Positions 44,357 to 55,789 are shown, numbered from the stretch's first letter. The stretch is DNA of 64,000 nt from Microbacterium sp. SORGH_AS_0969 (GCF_030818255.1 NZ_JAUTAG010000001.1:2480001-2544000), one strand, 5' to 3'. The notes: generated from the sequence alone by a model not told the origin. Numbers and translations are program-made.

Positions 44357-45306
44357 CCCTCCTCAATCGTCCCGCGGGCGCCGGAGCCGGCACCGCCCCG
44401 CGCCGCCCGCCCCGCCCGCCGCGCCGTCCGCCCCGCCCTCGTCCGACCTACGCGCCGCTGTCGCCGACGCAGGTGTTCCTGCGCGGGATGCTCGTATCGG
44501 TATCGGTGCTCGTGCTGGTCTTCCTGCTCAACCTCCTCGTCATCAGTCACGTCTCGCACTTCGCCGCGCAGCAGCAGCTGCGCGATACGTTCCGCGCTCA
44601 ACTCGCCGCGGGGACCGCACCCGTCAGCGAGGGCGATTTCGAGGATCACCTCCTGGCGGACGGGGCACCGGTGGGCATCCTGTCCATCCCGCAGCTCGGC
44701 ATCGACGAGGTCATCTCCGAAGGGACGACATCCGGCGTGCTGATGCACGGCCCCGGTCATCGCCGCGACACCGTGCTGCCCGGTCAGGCGGGGGTGAGCG
44801 TGATCATGGGACGCGCCGCGGCCTTCGGCGGCCCGTTCGCTCGCCTGCAGGCGCTGCAGCCGGGCGAGACCTTCACCGTGCGGACGGGGCAGGGCGAGCA
44901 GACGTTCGCGGTGCTCGGCGTGCGCTACGCCGGCGACCCGACCCCACCGGCCCCCGTGCGCGGTGAGAGCCGCCTCATCCTCATCACGGCTCGGGGCGGC
45001 CCGTACCTGCCGACCGGGATCGCCTACGTCGACGCGCGGGCGACAGGCCCCGCGGTGCCGGCGGGTGCGCGCCAGACGACGTCGATGACCCTGCCGCCCG
45101 AGGCCAAGCCGCTCGCCACCGATATGACCACCGTCTGGGCGCTCATCTTCGCGTTGCAGTTCCTCGTCGTCGCGGAGTTCGTGGCCGTCTGGGCGTATCG
45201 CCGCGTCGGCTGGCAGAAGACGTGGATCGTCTTCGCCCCCGTCCTCCTCCTGGCGAGCGTGTTCGTTGCCGACCAGCTCGTCCGCCTTCTTCCCAACCTT
45301 CTCTGA
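44353..45306 (+). CDS. Sortase-fold membrane protein without catalytic residues
   Basis: A 317-residue protein: Pro/Arg-rich cytoplasmic start, a membrane segment (LVSVSVLVLVFLLNLLVI), a sortase-like beta-barrel and two C-terminal membrane segments. Sortase landmarks are GILSIPQLGIDEVISEGTTS, GVLMHGPGHRRDTVLPGQAG, then the strand ending VIMGRAAAFGGPFARLQALQ. The catalytic His expected after IxG is Arg154, the Cys expected in the TLxTC strand is Ala213 (LILITARGG), and the Arg eight or so residues later is absent. So it is unlikely to be a transpeptidase and may be a binding or scaffold protein. It is translationally coupled to the gene before it. Confidence 0.82.
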   Translation: MTLLNRPAGAGAGTAPRRPPRPPRRPPRPRPTYAPLSPTQVFLRGMLVSVSVLVLVFLLNLLVISHVSHFAAQQQLRDTFRAQLAAGTAPVSEGDFEDHLLADGAPVGILSIPQLGIDEVISEGTTSGVLMHGPGHRRDTVLPGQAGVSVIMGRAAAFGGPFARLQALQPGETFTVRTGQGEQTFAVLGVRYAGDPTPPAPVRGESRLILITARGGPYLPTGIAYVDARATGPAVPAGARQTTSMTLPPEAKPLATDMTTVWALIFALQFLVVAEFVAVWAYRRVGWQKTWIVFAPVLLLASVFVADQLVRLLPNLL

Positions 45307-45318
45307 GCGGTATCGATC

Positions 45319-46521
45319 ATGACCTCCACCCCCGAAGCCCACGATCCGGCCTCCGAAGCCCGCGAGGGTGTCCGCGACAGTCCGCGCGCCGACCTCCCGC
45401 GCCCCGACCTCGAGTACACCGAGGTCGTGCCGCTCGACGCGGCGTCACCCGCGTCCGATCCGTACATGACGGATGTGCTCAGCGCCGACGAGGCGCGCAT
45501 CATCGCCGAGATCGAGCTCGAGAACCTCAGCGCGGGGATGGCGGGTGTGCCCGCTGCCGATGCCCCCTCCACCCGCCGTGCGGGTCGAACGGCTCCCCGT
45601 CCCGTCGGTGTCGACACCCCCGCGCTGGTCACCACCGCGTCCCCGATCGACGCGCACACGGCGGTGCTGGTCCCGCCGTCCTCCGCTCCTCTCGGTGAGG
45701 TCGCGGCATCCGTTCGACCCGCTCCGATCGATCCGCCCGCGAGCCCGCTCTCCGAATTGGATGCGCGATCGATCTCGGCGTGGTTCGGCGATCACCAGGT
45801 GCTCCTCGACGTGTCGCTGACCATGCCCGCCGGACAGGTGACCGCCCTCATCGGTCCGTCCGGCTGCGGCAAGTCCACGTTCCTGCGCATCCTCAACCGG
45901 ATGCACGAGCTCGTCCCCTCGGCGGCGCTCGCCGGGGAGGTGCTGCTCGACGGTGACGACATCTACGACTCGGGGCACCGACTCATCGACGCGCGCAAGA
46001 ACATCGGCATGGTGTTCCAGAAGCCCAACCCCTTCCCGGCGATGTCGATCTACGACAACGTCATCGCGGGACTGAAACTCACCGGCAAACGCGCCGCGCG
46101 CGACGAGAAGGACCACCTCGTCGAGACGTCGTTGCAGAGCGCCGGGCTGTGGAAAGAGGTCAAGGACAGGCTGAGGGCTCCCGGCGGCGGCCTGTCGGGC
46201 GGTCAGCAGCAGCGCCTGTGCATCGCCCGCTCGCTCGCGATCAAGCCCAAGGTGCTGCTGATGGACGAGCCGTGCTCGGCGCTGGATCCCACGTCCACGC
46301 GCGTCATCGAGGAGACGATGGGCGAACTGCAGAAAGAGCTGACGATCGTGATCGTCACGCACAACATGCAGCAGGCGCAGCGCGTATCGCAGCAGTGCGC
46401 CTTCTTCCTGGCATCCCAGGGGCAGCCCGGTCACATCGTCGAGCACGGCGACACGGATGCCATGTTCGACTCGCCCATCGACCCGCGCACCTACGACTAC
46501 GTCAACGGGCGCTTCGGGTAG
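45319..46521 (+). CDS. pstB: Phosphate ABC transporter ATPase PstB with N-terminal extension
   Basis: A 400-residue ATPase. The last about 255 residues are a complete PstB: Walker [22 protein letters not shown]-loop [19 protein letters not shown], signature [19 protein letters not shown], Walker [16 protein letters not shown] and the switch His in [14 protein letters not shown]. About 145 residues precede it, Pro/Ala/Asp-rich and probably disordered, with an acidic helix [20 protein letters not shown]. PstB normally has only about 10 residues there. It lies 12 bases after the sortase-like gene and powers PstCA, from which it is separated by about 10 kb of surface-protein genes. Confidence 0.95.
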   Translation: MTSTPEAHDPASEAREGVRDSPRADLPRPDLEYTEVVPLDAASPASDPYMTDVLSADEARIIAEIELENLSAGMAGVPAADAPSTRRAGRTAPRPVGVDTPALVTTASPIDAHTAVLVPPSSAPLGEVAASVRPAPIDPPASPLSELDARSISAWFGDHQVLLDVSLTMPAGQVTALIGPSGCGKSTFLRILNRMHELVPSAALAGEVLLDGDDIYDSGHRLIDARKNIGMVFQKPNPFPAMSIYDNVIAGLKLTGKRAARDEKDHLVETSLQSAGLWKEVKDRLRAPGGGLSGGQQQRLCIARSLAIKPKVLLMDEPCSALDPTSTRVIEETMGELQKELTIVIVTHNMQQAQRVSQQCAFFLASQGQPGHIVEHGDTDAMFDSPIDPRTYDYVNGRFG

Positions 46522-46536
46522 GGCTCGGCCGCGCGC

Positions 46537-47934
46537 TCAGCGCCGCGTGCGCGCCCGTGTCCGCACCACGCTCGACAGCGTCGCCCGGACGGGCTGACCG
46601 AGGTAGATGCCGAGCGAGGCCCCGACCGCGAGCGCGATCCCGATGGTCGCCGCCCCCGTGAGCGTCGTGACACCCGTCATGAGCACCGCCGGGTCGTCGC
46701 CCGACTCCACGATCCCCAGCAGCCCGCGGAACACCGCCGCTCCGGGGACCATCGGCAGGATCGCCGCGGTCGTGATCGCCACCGACGGCACGTGCAGGCG
46801 GTACGCGACGACGATGCCGGCGAAGCTGCCGATGAAGGCGCCGACGCCGCTCGCCGCGGCGACCTCGAAGCCCAGCGACGAGGCACCGACGTATCCCGCC
46901 CAGGCGACCAGGCTCAGGGCAGCGCTGACGACGATGATCCGCGCTCCCGCGCCGTTGATCACCGCGACGGCGATCGCGATGACCGCGGCGCCGATGAACT
47001 GCACGCCGACCGGCCCGAGGGGGAGGGCGTTCGACGGGGGAGACATCCCCATCCCGAGCACGCGCACGGTCTCGAGCCCCGCGAGGATCCCGAGGACCAC
47101 ACCGAGCGTCTGCGTGGTCAGCTCGAGGATGCGGCCGGTCGCGGTGAGCGCGAAGCCGTCGATGGCATCCTGAGCCGCTCCCACCACGGTCAGTCCCGCG
47201 AGCATGAGGACGATCCCGGATGCCACGATCACCGACGGTCGGATCGCGGCGGCCGCGTCGATCCCGGTGTACCGCAGCAGGGGAGACAGCGCCGCGACGA
47301 CGGTCAACACGAAGCCACCCGCGATCTGTGCGAAGAAGTACGGCACGCGCGCCCGGGCCAGAACGTGTTGCGTGGTCGCGGCGAGGCCCGCCGCGATGAA
47401 CGACAGCACCAGCGCGAGCCAGTTCGCGCCGAACATGATCGCGACCCCCACGGCCAGGCCGGCTTGCGCTGCGATGACGATCGCCGGGCGGTAGCGGAAC
47501 GGGAGCCGCCGGATCGCCCGGCATCGCGCGATGGCGTCGTCGAGCGCGAGCCCGCCGGTGATCTCGGTCACGAGGGACTGCAGCCGCTGGAGCTTCGCGT
47601 GGTCGGGCACCGACCCCCGCACGACGCGCAGCAGGGTCGTGGGGTGCGAGGCGCCGGGGCGACTGTGCGCGATCGTGATCGAATTGTAGGTGACGTCGAC
47701 GTGCACCGGGTCCAGGCCGTAGGCGCCGCAGACCCGCACGATCGTCAGCGTCACCTCGTTCGCCGGTGCTCCGACGACGAGCATCGTCTCGCCGATGCGG
47801 ATCGCGAGATCGAGGATGCGCGCCGAGAACGCCTCGTCGATGACGGGGAGCAGGTGCGTGTCGGGGGAGCCGAAGTCCTCGGTGTGCACGAGACGACGCA
47901 ATGACGACAGCAGTCGGCGCGGGGTGGGGGACAA
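46537..47934 (-). CDS. ThrE-family threonine/serine exporter
   Basis: A 465-residue protein with an N-terminal ThrE domain ([40 protein letters not shown]) and about ten membrane segments in the C-terminal part. This is the one-piece actinobacterial exporter architecture known from Corynebacterium ThrE. The start is a TTG at 47934 with GGAGG seven bases upstream. It probably exports threonine/serine or another small molecule. It is convergent with pstB and divergent from lysC, an aspartate-pathway gene, which fits control of threonine pools. Confidence 0.88.
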   Translation of the reverse strand: MSPTPRRLLSSLRRLVHTEDFGSPDTHLLPVIDEAFSARILDLAIRIGETMLVVGAPANEVTLTIVRVCGAYGLDPVHVDVTYNSITIAHSRPGASHPTTLLRVVRGSVPDHAKLQRLQSLVTEITGGLALDDAIARCRAIRRLPFRYRPAIVIAAQAGLAVGVAIMFGANWLALVLSFIAAGLAATTQHVLARARVPYFFAQIAGGFVLTVVAALSPLLRYTGIDAAAAIRPSVIVASGIVLMLAGLTVVGAAQDAIDGFALTATGRILELTTQTLGVVLGILAGLETVRVLGMGMSPPSNALPLGPVGVQFIGAAVIAIAVAVINGAGARIIVVSAALSLVAWAGYVGASSLGFEVAAASGVGAFIGSFAGIVVAYRLHVPSVAITTAAILPMVPGAAVFRGLLGIVESGDDPAVLMTGVTTLTGAATIGIALAVGASLGIYLGQPVRATLSSVVRTRARTRR

Positions 47935-48115
47935 CCGCGAGCCTCCAGGGGCAGAGAACCGGGTGGGGGAGGCTCGATCCTATCCGCGCGGGCTGATCGG
48001 GCTCCGCGCATGGCGGAGGTGGCATACCCGCGCCCCTAGGATGGACCCTCGGGTGCGGCATCCGAGCGCCCCGTCGTGGCATCCCGACGCTCGTCCCTCC
48101 CCGGGAGTTTCCCTT

Positions 48116-49402
48116 ATGGCGCTGATCGTCCAGAAGTACGGCGGTTCCTCCGTCGCCGACGCCGAGAGCATCAAGCGCGTCGCCAAGCGCATCGTCGACA
48201 CGCGTCGCGCGGGTCACGAGGTCGTCGTCGCCGTCAGCGCGATGGGCGACACGACCGACGAGCTGCTCGACCTCGCGGGTCAGGTCGCTCCGATCCCCGC
48301 TCCGCGCGAGCTCGACATGCTGCTGTCGTCGGGCGAGCGCATCTCGATGGCGCTGCTGGCCATGGCGATCCACTCGATGGGCTTCGAGGCCCGTTCCTTC
48401 ACCGGCAGCCAGGCGGGGATGATCACGGATGCCACGCACGGCGCCGCCCGCATCGTCGACGTCACGCCCGTGCGTCTGCGCGAAGCGCTCGACGAGGGCG
48501 CGATCGTCATCGTCGCCGGCTTCCAGGGCTTCAACCGCGACACCCGCGACATCACCACGCTCGGTCGCGGCGGCTCCGACACCACGGCTGTCGCTCTGGC
48601 CGCCGCCCTGAACGCCGACGTGTGCGAGATCTACAGCGACGTCGACGGCATCTTCACCGCCGACCCCCGCGTCGTGCCCCTGGCCCGCAAGCTCGACCGC
48701 GTCGGCAGCGAAGAGATGCTCGAGCTCGCCGCCAACGGCGCGAAGGTCCTCTACATCCGCGCCGTCGAGTACGCGCGCCGCCACGGCGTGCTGATCCACG
48801 CGCGGTCCACGTTCAGCTCGGGCGAGGGCACCTGGGTGCTCGACGCCTCCAAGTCCTCCCCCCTCGTCCCCGAAAGTGAAGCCATGGAAGAGCCCATCGT
48901 CGCCGGCGTCGCCACCGACCTCAGCCAGGCGAAGATCACCGTCATCGGCGTCCCCGACGTCCCCGGCAAGGCCGCCGACATCTTCAAGATCGTCGCGAAG
49001 TCGGGCGCGAACGTCGACATGATCGTGCAGAACGTCTCGGCCGCCGCGACCGGTCGCACCGACATCTCGTTCACGCTGCCCAAGACCGATGCCACGACGG
49101 CGCTGAAGGCGCTCGCTGGCGAGCAGGCCGAGGTCGGGTTCGAGAGCCTCGTGCACGACGACCAGATCGGCAAGCTGTCGGTCGTGGGCGCGGGCATGCG
49201 CACGCACTCGGGCGTCTCGGCGACGCTGTTCGAGGCGCTGAGCATGGCGGGCGTCAACATCGAGATGATCTCGACCTCCGAGATCCGCATCTCGGTGGTC
49301 GTGCGCGGCGTCGACCTCGCCGAGGCCGCGCGTCTCGTGCACACCGCCTACGGTCTGGACGGCGAGGCCGAGGCCACCGTCCACGCCGGCACCGGTCGCT
49401 GA
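48116..49402 (+). CDS. lysC: Aspartate kinase
   Basis: A 428-residue aspartate kinase, the first enzyme of lysine, threonine and methionine synthesis. The kinase domain starts with [20 protein letters not shown] and holds [20 protein letters not shown]; two ACT domains follow from about residue 265 ([19 protein letters not shown] and [20 protein letters not shown]) and bind feedback inhibitors. The ATG has GGGAG upstream; TAGGAT (48037-48042) is a likely -10 box. asd follows 220 bases later in the same direction, as in many actinobacteria. An internal start for a separate regulatory subunit is described separately. Confidence 0.97.
   Translation: MALIVQKYGGSSVADAESIKRVAKRIVDTRRAGHEVVVAVSAMGDTTDELLDLAGQVAPIPAPRELDMLLSSGERISMALLAMAIHSMGFEARSFTGSQAGMITDATHGAARIVDVTPVRLREALDEGAIVIVAGFQGFNRDTRDITTLGRGGSDTTAVALAAALNADVCEIYSDVDGIFTADPRVVPLARKLDRVGSEEMLELAANGAKVLYIRAVEYARRHGVLIHARSTFSSGEGTWVLDASKSSPLVPESEAMEEPIVAGVATDLSQAKITVIGVPDVPGKAADIFKIVAKSGANVDMIVQNVSAAATGRTDISFTLPKTDATTALKALAGEQAEVGFESLVHDDQIGKLSVVGAGMRTHSGVSATLFEALSMAGVNIEMISTSEIRISVVVRGVDLAEAARLVHTAYGLDGEAEATVHAGTGR
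48884..49402 (+). CDS. Possible internal start: aspartate kinase beta subunit
   Basis: An in-frame ATG at 48884 opens the two-ACT-domain part (172 residues, [20 protein letters not shown]). It matches the place where the beta subunit starts in the overlapping lysC genes of Corynebacterium. The preceding codons are GAA AGT GAA GCC, unusually A-rich for this genome, giving a purine-rich AAAGTGAAG site. Expression of a separate beta chain is an inference from this similarity. Confidence 0.5.
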   Translation: MEEPIVAGVATDLSQAKITVIGVPDVPGKAADIFKIVAKSGANVDMIVQNVSAAATGRTDISFTLPKTDATTALKALAGEQAEVGFESLVHDDQIGKLSVVGAGMRTHSGVSATLFEALSMAGVNIEMISTSEIRISVVVRGVDLAEAARLVHTAYGLDGEAEATVHAGTGR

Positions 49403-50695
<1,293 letters not shown>

Positions 50696-50699
50696 CCCG

Positions 50700-50717
50700 A
50701 CGGCATCCGGATGCCGT
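50700..50717. other. Perfect 18-base palindrome after asd
   Basis: ACGGCATCCGGATGCCGT is a perfect palindrome four bases after the asd stop, built from the GGCATCC and GGATGCC heptamers head to head. As RNA it could form only a loopless hairpin, so it may instead be a DNA site. Confidence 0.45.
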
Positions 50718-50729
50718 GAGCCGGGGTTG

Positions 50730-50790
50730 TCTCGACATCGAACCGACCGATCTCTCGATGTCGAGAGACCTTGCAGCCCGCGCCTAGAAT
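50730..50790 (+). promoter_or_regulatory. Operator palindromes and leaderless promoter of mqo
   Basis: TCTCGACATCGA (50730-50741) and TCGATGTCGAGA (50755-50766) form a perfect 12-bp inverted repeat. The right copy is itself part of a palindrome, TCTCTCGATGTCGAGAGA (50751-50768). TAGAAT (50785-50790) is a good -10 box; it lies six bases before the GTG of mqo and no ribosome-binding site is present, so the message is probably leaderless. The palindrome covers the -35 position, as a repressor site would. Confidence 0.6.
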
Positions 50791-50796
50791 CGTCGG

Positions 50797-52269
50797 GTGA
50801 CTGAAAACGTCGATGTTCTCCTCATCGGTGGCGGCATCATGTCCGCCACTCTCGGCACGCTGCTGAAAGACCTCCAGCCCGATCTGAAGATCGCGGTCAT
50901 GGAGCGTTTGAGCGACGTCGCACAGGAGAGCTCGAACGCCTGGAACAACGCGGGCACCGGTCACGCGGCGCTCTGCGAGTTGAACTACACGCCCGAGGCG
51001 AAGGACGGCTCTATCGACCCCGCCAAGGCGATCACGATCAACGAGCAGTTCCAGCAGAGCCGCCAGCTGTGGGCCTCGCTGGTCGCCGAGGGCGTGCTCG
51101 ACGAGCCGTCGACGTTCATCAACGCGACCCCGCACATGACCTTCGTCAGGGGAGAGAAAGACGTCGCGTTCCTCCGCAAGCGCTACGAGGTCCTCAAGGA
51201 GCAGCCCCTGTTCGCGGGAATCGAGTACACCGAGGACTCGCGGGTCATCAACCAGTGGGCGCCGCTGCTCATGCAGAAGCGCCGCAAGGGCGAGCCCTTC
51301 GCGGCCACGCGCGTCCCCGCCGGTACGGACGTCGACTTCGGCTCGCTCACGCGACAGCTCTTCGCGAACCTGCGCGAGAAGGGTGTGGAGGTCGTCACCA
51401 ACCACGACGTCAAGAAGCTGAAGAAGCAGAAGGACGGCTCGTGGGAGGTGTCCTACCGCCACGTGATCGGCGGAACACCGGGCTCGATCAACGCGACCTT
51501 CGTCTTCGTGGGTGCGGGCGGCTGGGCGCTCAAGCTCCTGCAGCGTTCCGGCATCCCCGAGATCAAGGGCTACGGCGTCTTCCCGATCGGCGGGCAGTGG
51601 CTCAAGACCTCCAACCCCGACATCGTCGCGAAGCACCGCGCGAAGGTCTACTCGCAGGCGTCGGTCGGTGCCCCGCCGATGTCGGTTCCGCATCTCGACA
51701 CGCGCGTCATCGACGGGGAGTCCTCGCTGCTGTTCGGCCCGTTCGCCACGTTCAGCCCCAAGTTCCTCAAGAACGGGTCGATGCTCGACATCGTGACGCA
51801 GGTGCGCCCGCACAACCTCCTGCCCATGCTGAAGGTCGCCGTCGACAACCCGGGTCTCATCAAGTACCTGATCAGCGAGCTCCTGAAGACGCATGCGAAG
51901 AAGGTCGACAGCCTCCGCGACTTCATGCCAACGGCGAAGGCCGAGGATTGGGAGCTGCTCGACGCGGGCCAGCGCGCTCAGGTGATGAAGAAAGACAAAG
52001 ACAAGGGCGGTGTGCTCCAGTTCGGCACCGAGGTCATCACGGCCTCCGACCGCTCGATCGCCGGTCTCCTCGGTGCGTCCCCGGGCGCGTCCACGGCGGT
52101 GTCGATCATGCTCGGCCTGATCAAGACGTGCTTCCCCGAACGCATGCCCGAGTGGGAGCCGCGTCTGCGCGAGCTCATCCCGAGCTACGGCGAGTCACTC
52201 AACACCCACCCCGAGGCGGCGCGCCGAGAACTGGATGCCACGGCCCAGGCGCTGAAGATCAACCCCTGA
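50797..52269 (+). CDS. mqo: Malate:quinone oxidoreductase
   Basis: A 490-residue FAD-dependent membrane-associated enzyme that oxidises malate to oxaloacetate and feeds electrons to quinone. The FAD-binding motif is VLLIGGGIMSATLGTLLKDL at the N-terminus; the family block SSNAWNNAGTGHAALCELNY follows at residue 45, and TSNPDIVAKHRAKVYSQASV and SLLFGPFATFSPKFLKNGS lie further on. The length is typical. tdk starts five bases after its stop. It may replace or complement malate dehydrogenase in the citric acid cycle. Confidence 0.97.
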   Translation: MTENVDVLLIGGGIMSATLGTLLKDLQPDLKIAVMERLSDVAQESSNAWNNAGTGHAALCELNYTPEAKDGSIDPAKAITINEQFQQSRQLWASLVAEGVLDEPSTFINATPHMTFVRGEKDVAFLRKRYEVLKEQPLFAGIEYTEDSRVINQWAPLLMQKRRKGEPFAATRVPAGTDVDFGSLTRQLFANLREKGVEVVTNHDVKKLKKQKDGSWEVSYRHVIGGTPGSINATFVFVGAGGWALKLLQRSGIPEIKGYGVFPIGGQWLKTSNPDIVAKHRAKVYSQASVGAPPMSVPHLDTRVIDGESSLLFGPFATFSPKFLKNGSMLDIVTQVRPHNLLPMLKVAVDNPGLIKYLISELLKTHAKKVDSLRDFMPTAKAEDWELLDAGQRAQVMKKDKDKGGVLQFGTEVITASDRSIAGLLGASPGASTAVSIMLGLIKTCFPERMPEWEPRLRELIPSYGESLNTHPEAARRELDATAQALKINP

Positions 52270-52273
52270 TCCC

Positions 52274-52879
52274 GTGGCGAAGCTGTACTTCCGCTACGGA
52301 GCGATGAACTCGGGCAAGTCGACGGCCCTGCTGCAGGCGGCGTACAACTACGAGGAACGCGGACAGCGCGTGCTGCTCGCCAAGCCCGAGATCGACACCA
52401 AGGGCGCCGACCAGATCGAAAGCCGCTTGGGCGTGAGCCGCCCGGTCGACTTCCTCGTGGGCCCCGACGACGACCTGCGCGCGGTGTTCGCCGCGGCTGC
52501 CGGCCCCGACCCCGTCGCCTCGCTCCTGGTCGACGAGGCGCAATTCTTCACCCCGGCGCAGGTCGACGACCTCTTGCGCATCGCGGTGCTCGACGACGTG
52601 CCGGTGCTCGCCTACGGCATCCGTACCGATTTCCGCACGGAGGCCTTCCCGGGGTCGGCGCGGCTCATGGAGATCGCGCACAGCCTCGAAGAGCTCAAGA
52701 CCATCTGCCGGTGCGGACGCAAGGCGATCTTCAACGCGAGGTTGGTGGGCGGGCGCTTCGTCTTCGACGGCGATCAGGTGGCGATCGACGAGGGGCAGAT
52801 CCAGGGCGAGGTCACGTACGAGTCGATGTGCGCGGCGTGCTACCTGCGCGAGTCCGGCGGCCGTCTCGACGGACGCTGA
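52274..52879 (+). CDS. tdk: Thymidine kinase
   Basis: A 201-residue type II thymidine kinase. It has the P-loop RYGAMNSGKSTALLQAAYNY, Walker B-like VDEAQFFTPAQVDDL and a structural zinc site of two cysteine pairs (ICRCGRK and CAACYLRE). It phosphorylates thymidine in the salvage pathway. The GTG start is five bases after mqo, so the two genes are probably co-transcribed. Confidence 0.96.
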   Translation: MAKLYFRYGAMNSGKSTALLQAAYNYEERGQRVLLAKPEIDTKGADQIESRLGVSRPVDFLVGPDDDLRAVFAAAAGPDPVASLLVDEAQFFTPAQVDDLLRIAVLDDVPVLAYGIRTDFRTEAFPGSARLMEIAHSLEELKTICRCGRKAIFNARLVGGRFVFDGDQVAIDEGQIQGEVTYESMCAACYLRESGGRLDGR

Positions 52880-53063
52880 GACGCCGGACGCCGTCCCCGG
52901 CTCGCCCGGCGCGCCGCCCCTGGGCCAGGAGTGCGTCGGAGGCTGATTTGCGGCATATGCCCGCAGGGGATCCGGTCCGGTGTGCAGATGGCGCAAGTCA
53001 GCACTCGACGACCCGACGATCGGACGAACCGGGGACGTCGGCGCCGAACGATAGCCTGGGAGT

Positions 53064-54092
<1,029 letters not shown>

Positions 54093-54103
54093 CGATCCGC
54101 GCG

Positions 54104-54128
54104 TAGGCTGATGTGGTCCGGCCACATC
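54104..54128 (+). promoter_or_regulatory. Promoter -10 and FadR/GntR-type operator
   Basis: TAGGCT (54104-54109) is a -10 box. GATGTGG (54110-54116) and CCACATC (54122-54128) form a 7-bp inverted repeat around TCCGG, containing a TGGT-N3-GCCA-like core close to FadR-subfamily operators. It covers the expected transcription start, so the GntR-type regulator encoded 29 bases later probably represses itself here. Confidence 0.55.
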
Positions 54129-54156
54129 GGCCCGACCGGACGAGGACAGGGATGCC

Positions 54157-54945
54157 ATGCCGGACACCGCACCGCGCGCGTGGCAGGTCGTTCTCGAGCG
54201 CATCGAGGCTGACCTGCGCGACGGGCGCCTGTCTCCCGGCGATCGACTGACGCCCGAGAGAGAGCTGGCGGCGGTCCTCGGCGTGGGCCGTTCGAGCGTC
54301 CGCGAAGCCATTCGCGTTCTCGAGGTTCTCGGGGTGGTGCGAACCGCGACCGGGTCAGGCCCGAGCGCGGGGGCGATGATCGTCACCACTCCGCGCGGCG
54401 GACTCGCCGCTTTCCTGCGGTTGCAGGTCGCCGCGAACGGTTTCCCCATCGCCGACGTCGTGCGCACGCGCGTCGTGCTCGAGGGCGATGTCGTGGAGCG
54501 TCTCGCGGCGGAGCCTGCGGCCGACCTCGCCGAGGTCCACGAGATCCTGGATGCCATGGACGCGGGCGAGCTCTCGCCGGAAGAGTTCCTCGCGCTCGAC
54601 GCACGGCTGCACCAAGCGCTCGCCGAGGCGTCCGGCAACGCGGTCGTCGCGGCGATGATGGCGGGACTGCGCAGCTCCATCGAGTCGTACACCCAGCTCG
54701 GCGCCGCTCGGATGAGCGACTGGACGACGACCGCACGGCGGTTGCGGAGCGAGCACCGCGACATCGTCGCGGCGGTGGGTCGCGGGGACGGCGCCGCGGC
54801 GCGAGATGCCGTCCGCGGACATATCGCCGGATACTTCCGTCAGGTCGCCCAGGAGTTGGGGGCGCCCGTCGACGACGAGAGCGTCCCCGCGGCGAACGTC
54901 GACACCGCGCCCGTCGGTACCCGCCCGGAGAGAGGACTTCCATGA
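54157..54945 (+). CDS. FadR-subfamily GntR transcriptional regulator
   Basis: A 262-residue regulator with an N-terminal winged helix (LERIEADLRDGRLSPGDRLT, PERELAAVLGVGRSSVREAI, RVLEVLGVVRT) and an all-helical FCD ligand domain (FLALDARLHQALAEASGNAV, SEHRDIVAAVGRGDGAAARD ending in HIAGYF), whose Asp/His residues bind metal and ligand. Such proteins usually sense organic acids. Its stop overlaps the start of the siderophore-interacting protein (ATGA), so both are in one autoregulated unit. Why this regulator is tied to a siderophore reductase is not clear. Confidence 0.9.
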   Translation: MPDTAPRAWQVVLERIEADLRDGRLSPGDRLTPERELAAVLGVGRSSVREAIRVLEVLGVVRTATGSGPSAGAMIVTTPRGGLAAFLRLQVAANGFPIADVVRTRVVLEGDVVERLAAEPAADLAEVHEILDAMDAGELSPEEFLALDARLHQALAEASGNAVVAAMMAGLRSSIESYTQLGAARMSDWTTTARRLRSEHRDIVAAVGRGDGAAARDAVRGHIAGYFRQVAQELGAPVDDESVPAANVDTAPVGTRPERGLP

Positions 54946-55763
54946 CCGATCGCCCTGTTCGACCGCCCCGCCCGCAGCACGTGCTCGAGGTCGTCGCCAC
55001 CGAGCGGATCACACCGCATCTGGTTCGCATCCGGGCGCGGGGAGCCGACCTGTCGGTGTTCCGCGAGAGTCCCTACACCGACCGATACGTCAAGATCACG
55101 TTCGTGAAGCCGGAGCTCGGTCTGGAGCCGCCGTACGATCTTGCGGCGCTGCGGGACACCCTGGCCCCCGAAGACCTTCCCGTCACGCGGACCTACACGG
55201 TTCGAGAGGTCGTCGGCGACGAGCTCGCGATCGACTTCGTCGTGCACGGCGACGAGGGTTTGGCAGGCCCCTGGGCGGCGCGGGCACAGCCGGGGGAGCG
55301 TCTGGTCGTCTCGTCGCCGGGAGGAGGGTACGCGCCCGACCCGGAAGCGGACTGGCACCTTCTGGCCGGAGACGAGTCCGCCATCCCGGCGATCGCCGCC
55401 GCTCTCGAGGCTCTGTCCCCGGATGCCGTGGGTGTCGCCTTCCTCGAGGTGCAGGGGCCCGACGAGCACGTGCCGCTCTCCGCTCCGGAGGGGGTTCTCG
55501 TCGAGTGGATCCACCGGGGCACGGCGCCGGCGGGGACGACGCACGCGCTCGTCGACGCGGTTGCCGGATGGACCCCTCCGGCGGGACGCGGTCACGTGTT
55601 CGCGCACGGTGAGCGTGAGGCCATGAAGGGCTTGCGAGATGTGGTCTTCGGGCGCTGGGGTCTGCCTCTCGCGCAGGTCTCGTTGTCGGGCTACTGGGCG
55701 TACGGCCGCACAGAGGATCGGTTCCAGGCGGAGAAGCGCGAACCGATCGGGCAGATCCTCTGA
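54942..55763 (+). CDS. Siderophore-interacting protein (FAD-binding ferric-siderophore reductase)
   Basis: A 273-residue SIP-family flavoprotein that reduces ferric siderophores in the cytoplasm. The FAD-binding barrel includes DRYVKITFVKPELGLEPPYD, LPVTRTYTVREVVGDELAID and FVVHGDEGLAGPWAARAQPG; the NAD(P)H domain has LLAGDESAIPAIAAALEALS and the C-terminal SLSGYWAYGRTEDRF. The ATG overlaps the regulator stop. No iron-box operator was recognised nearby. Confidence 0.93.
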   Translation: MTDRPVRPPRPQHVLEVVATERITPHLVRIRARGADLSVFRESPYTDRYVKITFVKPELGLEPPYDLAALRDTLAPEDLPVTRTYTVREVVGDELAIDFVVHGDEGLAGPWAARAQPGERLVVSSPGGGYAPDPEADWHLLAGDESAIPAIAAALEALSPDAVGVAFLEVQGPDEHVPLSAPEGVLVEWIHRGTAPAGTTHALVDAVAGWTPPAGRGHVFAHGEREAMKGLRDVVFGRWGLPLAQVSLSGYWAYGRTEDRFQAEKREPIGQIL

Positions 55764-55789
55764 GCTTCACCGCGGATCCCGACGACGAA

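Noticed and set aside
52930..52965. Near-palindrome TGCGGCATATGCCCGCA before galE as an operator
   Set aside because: It is imperfect (one base missing) and over 90 bases from the galE -10 box; nothing else supports a role.
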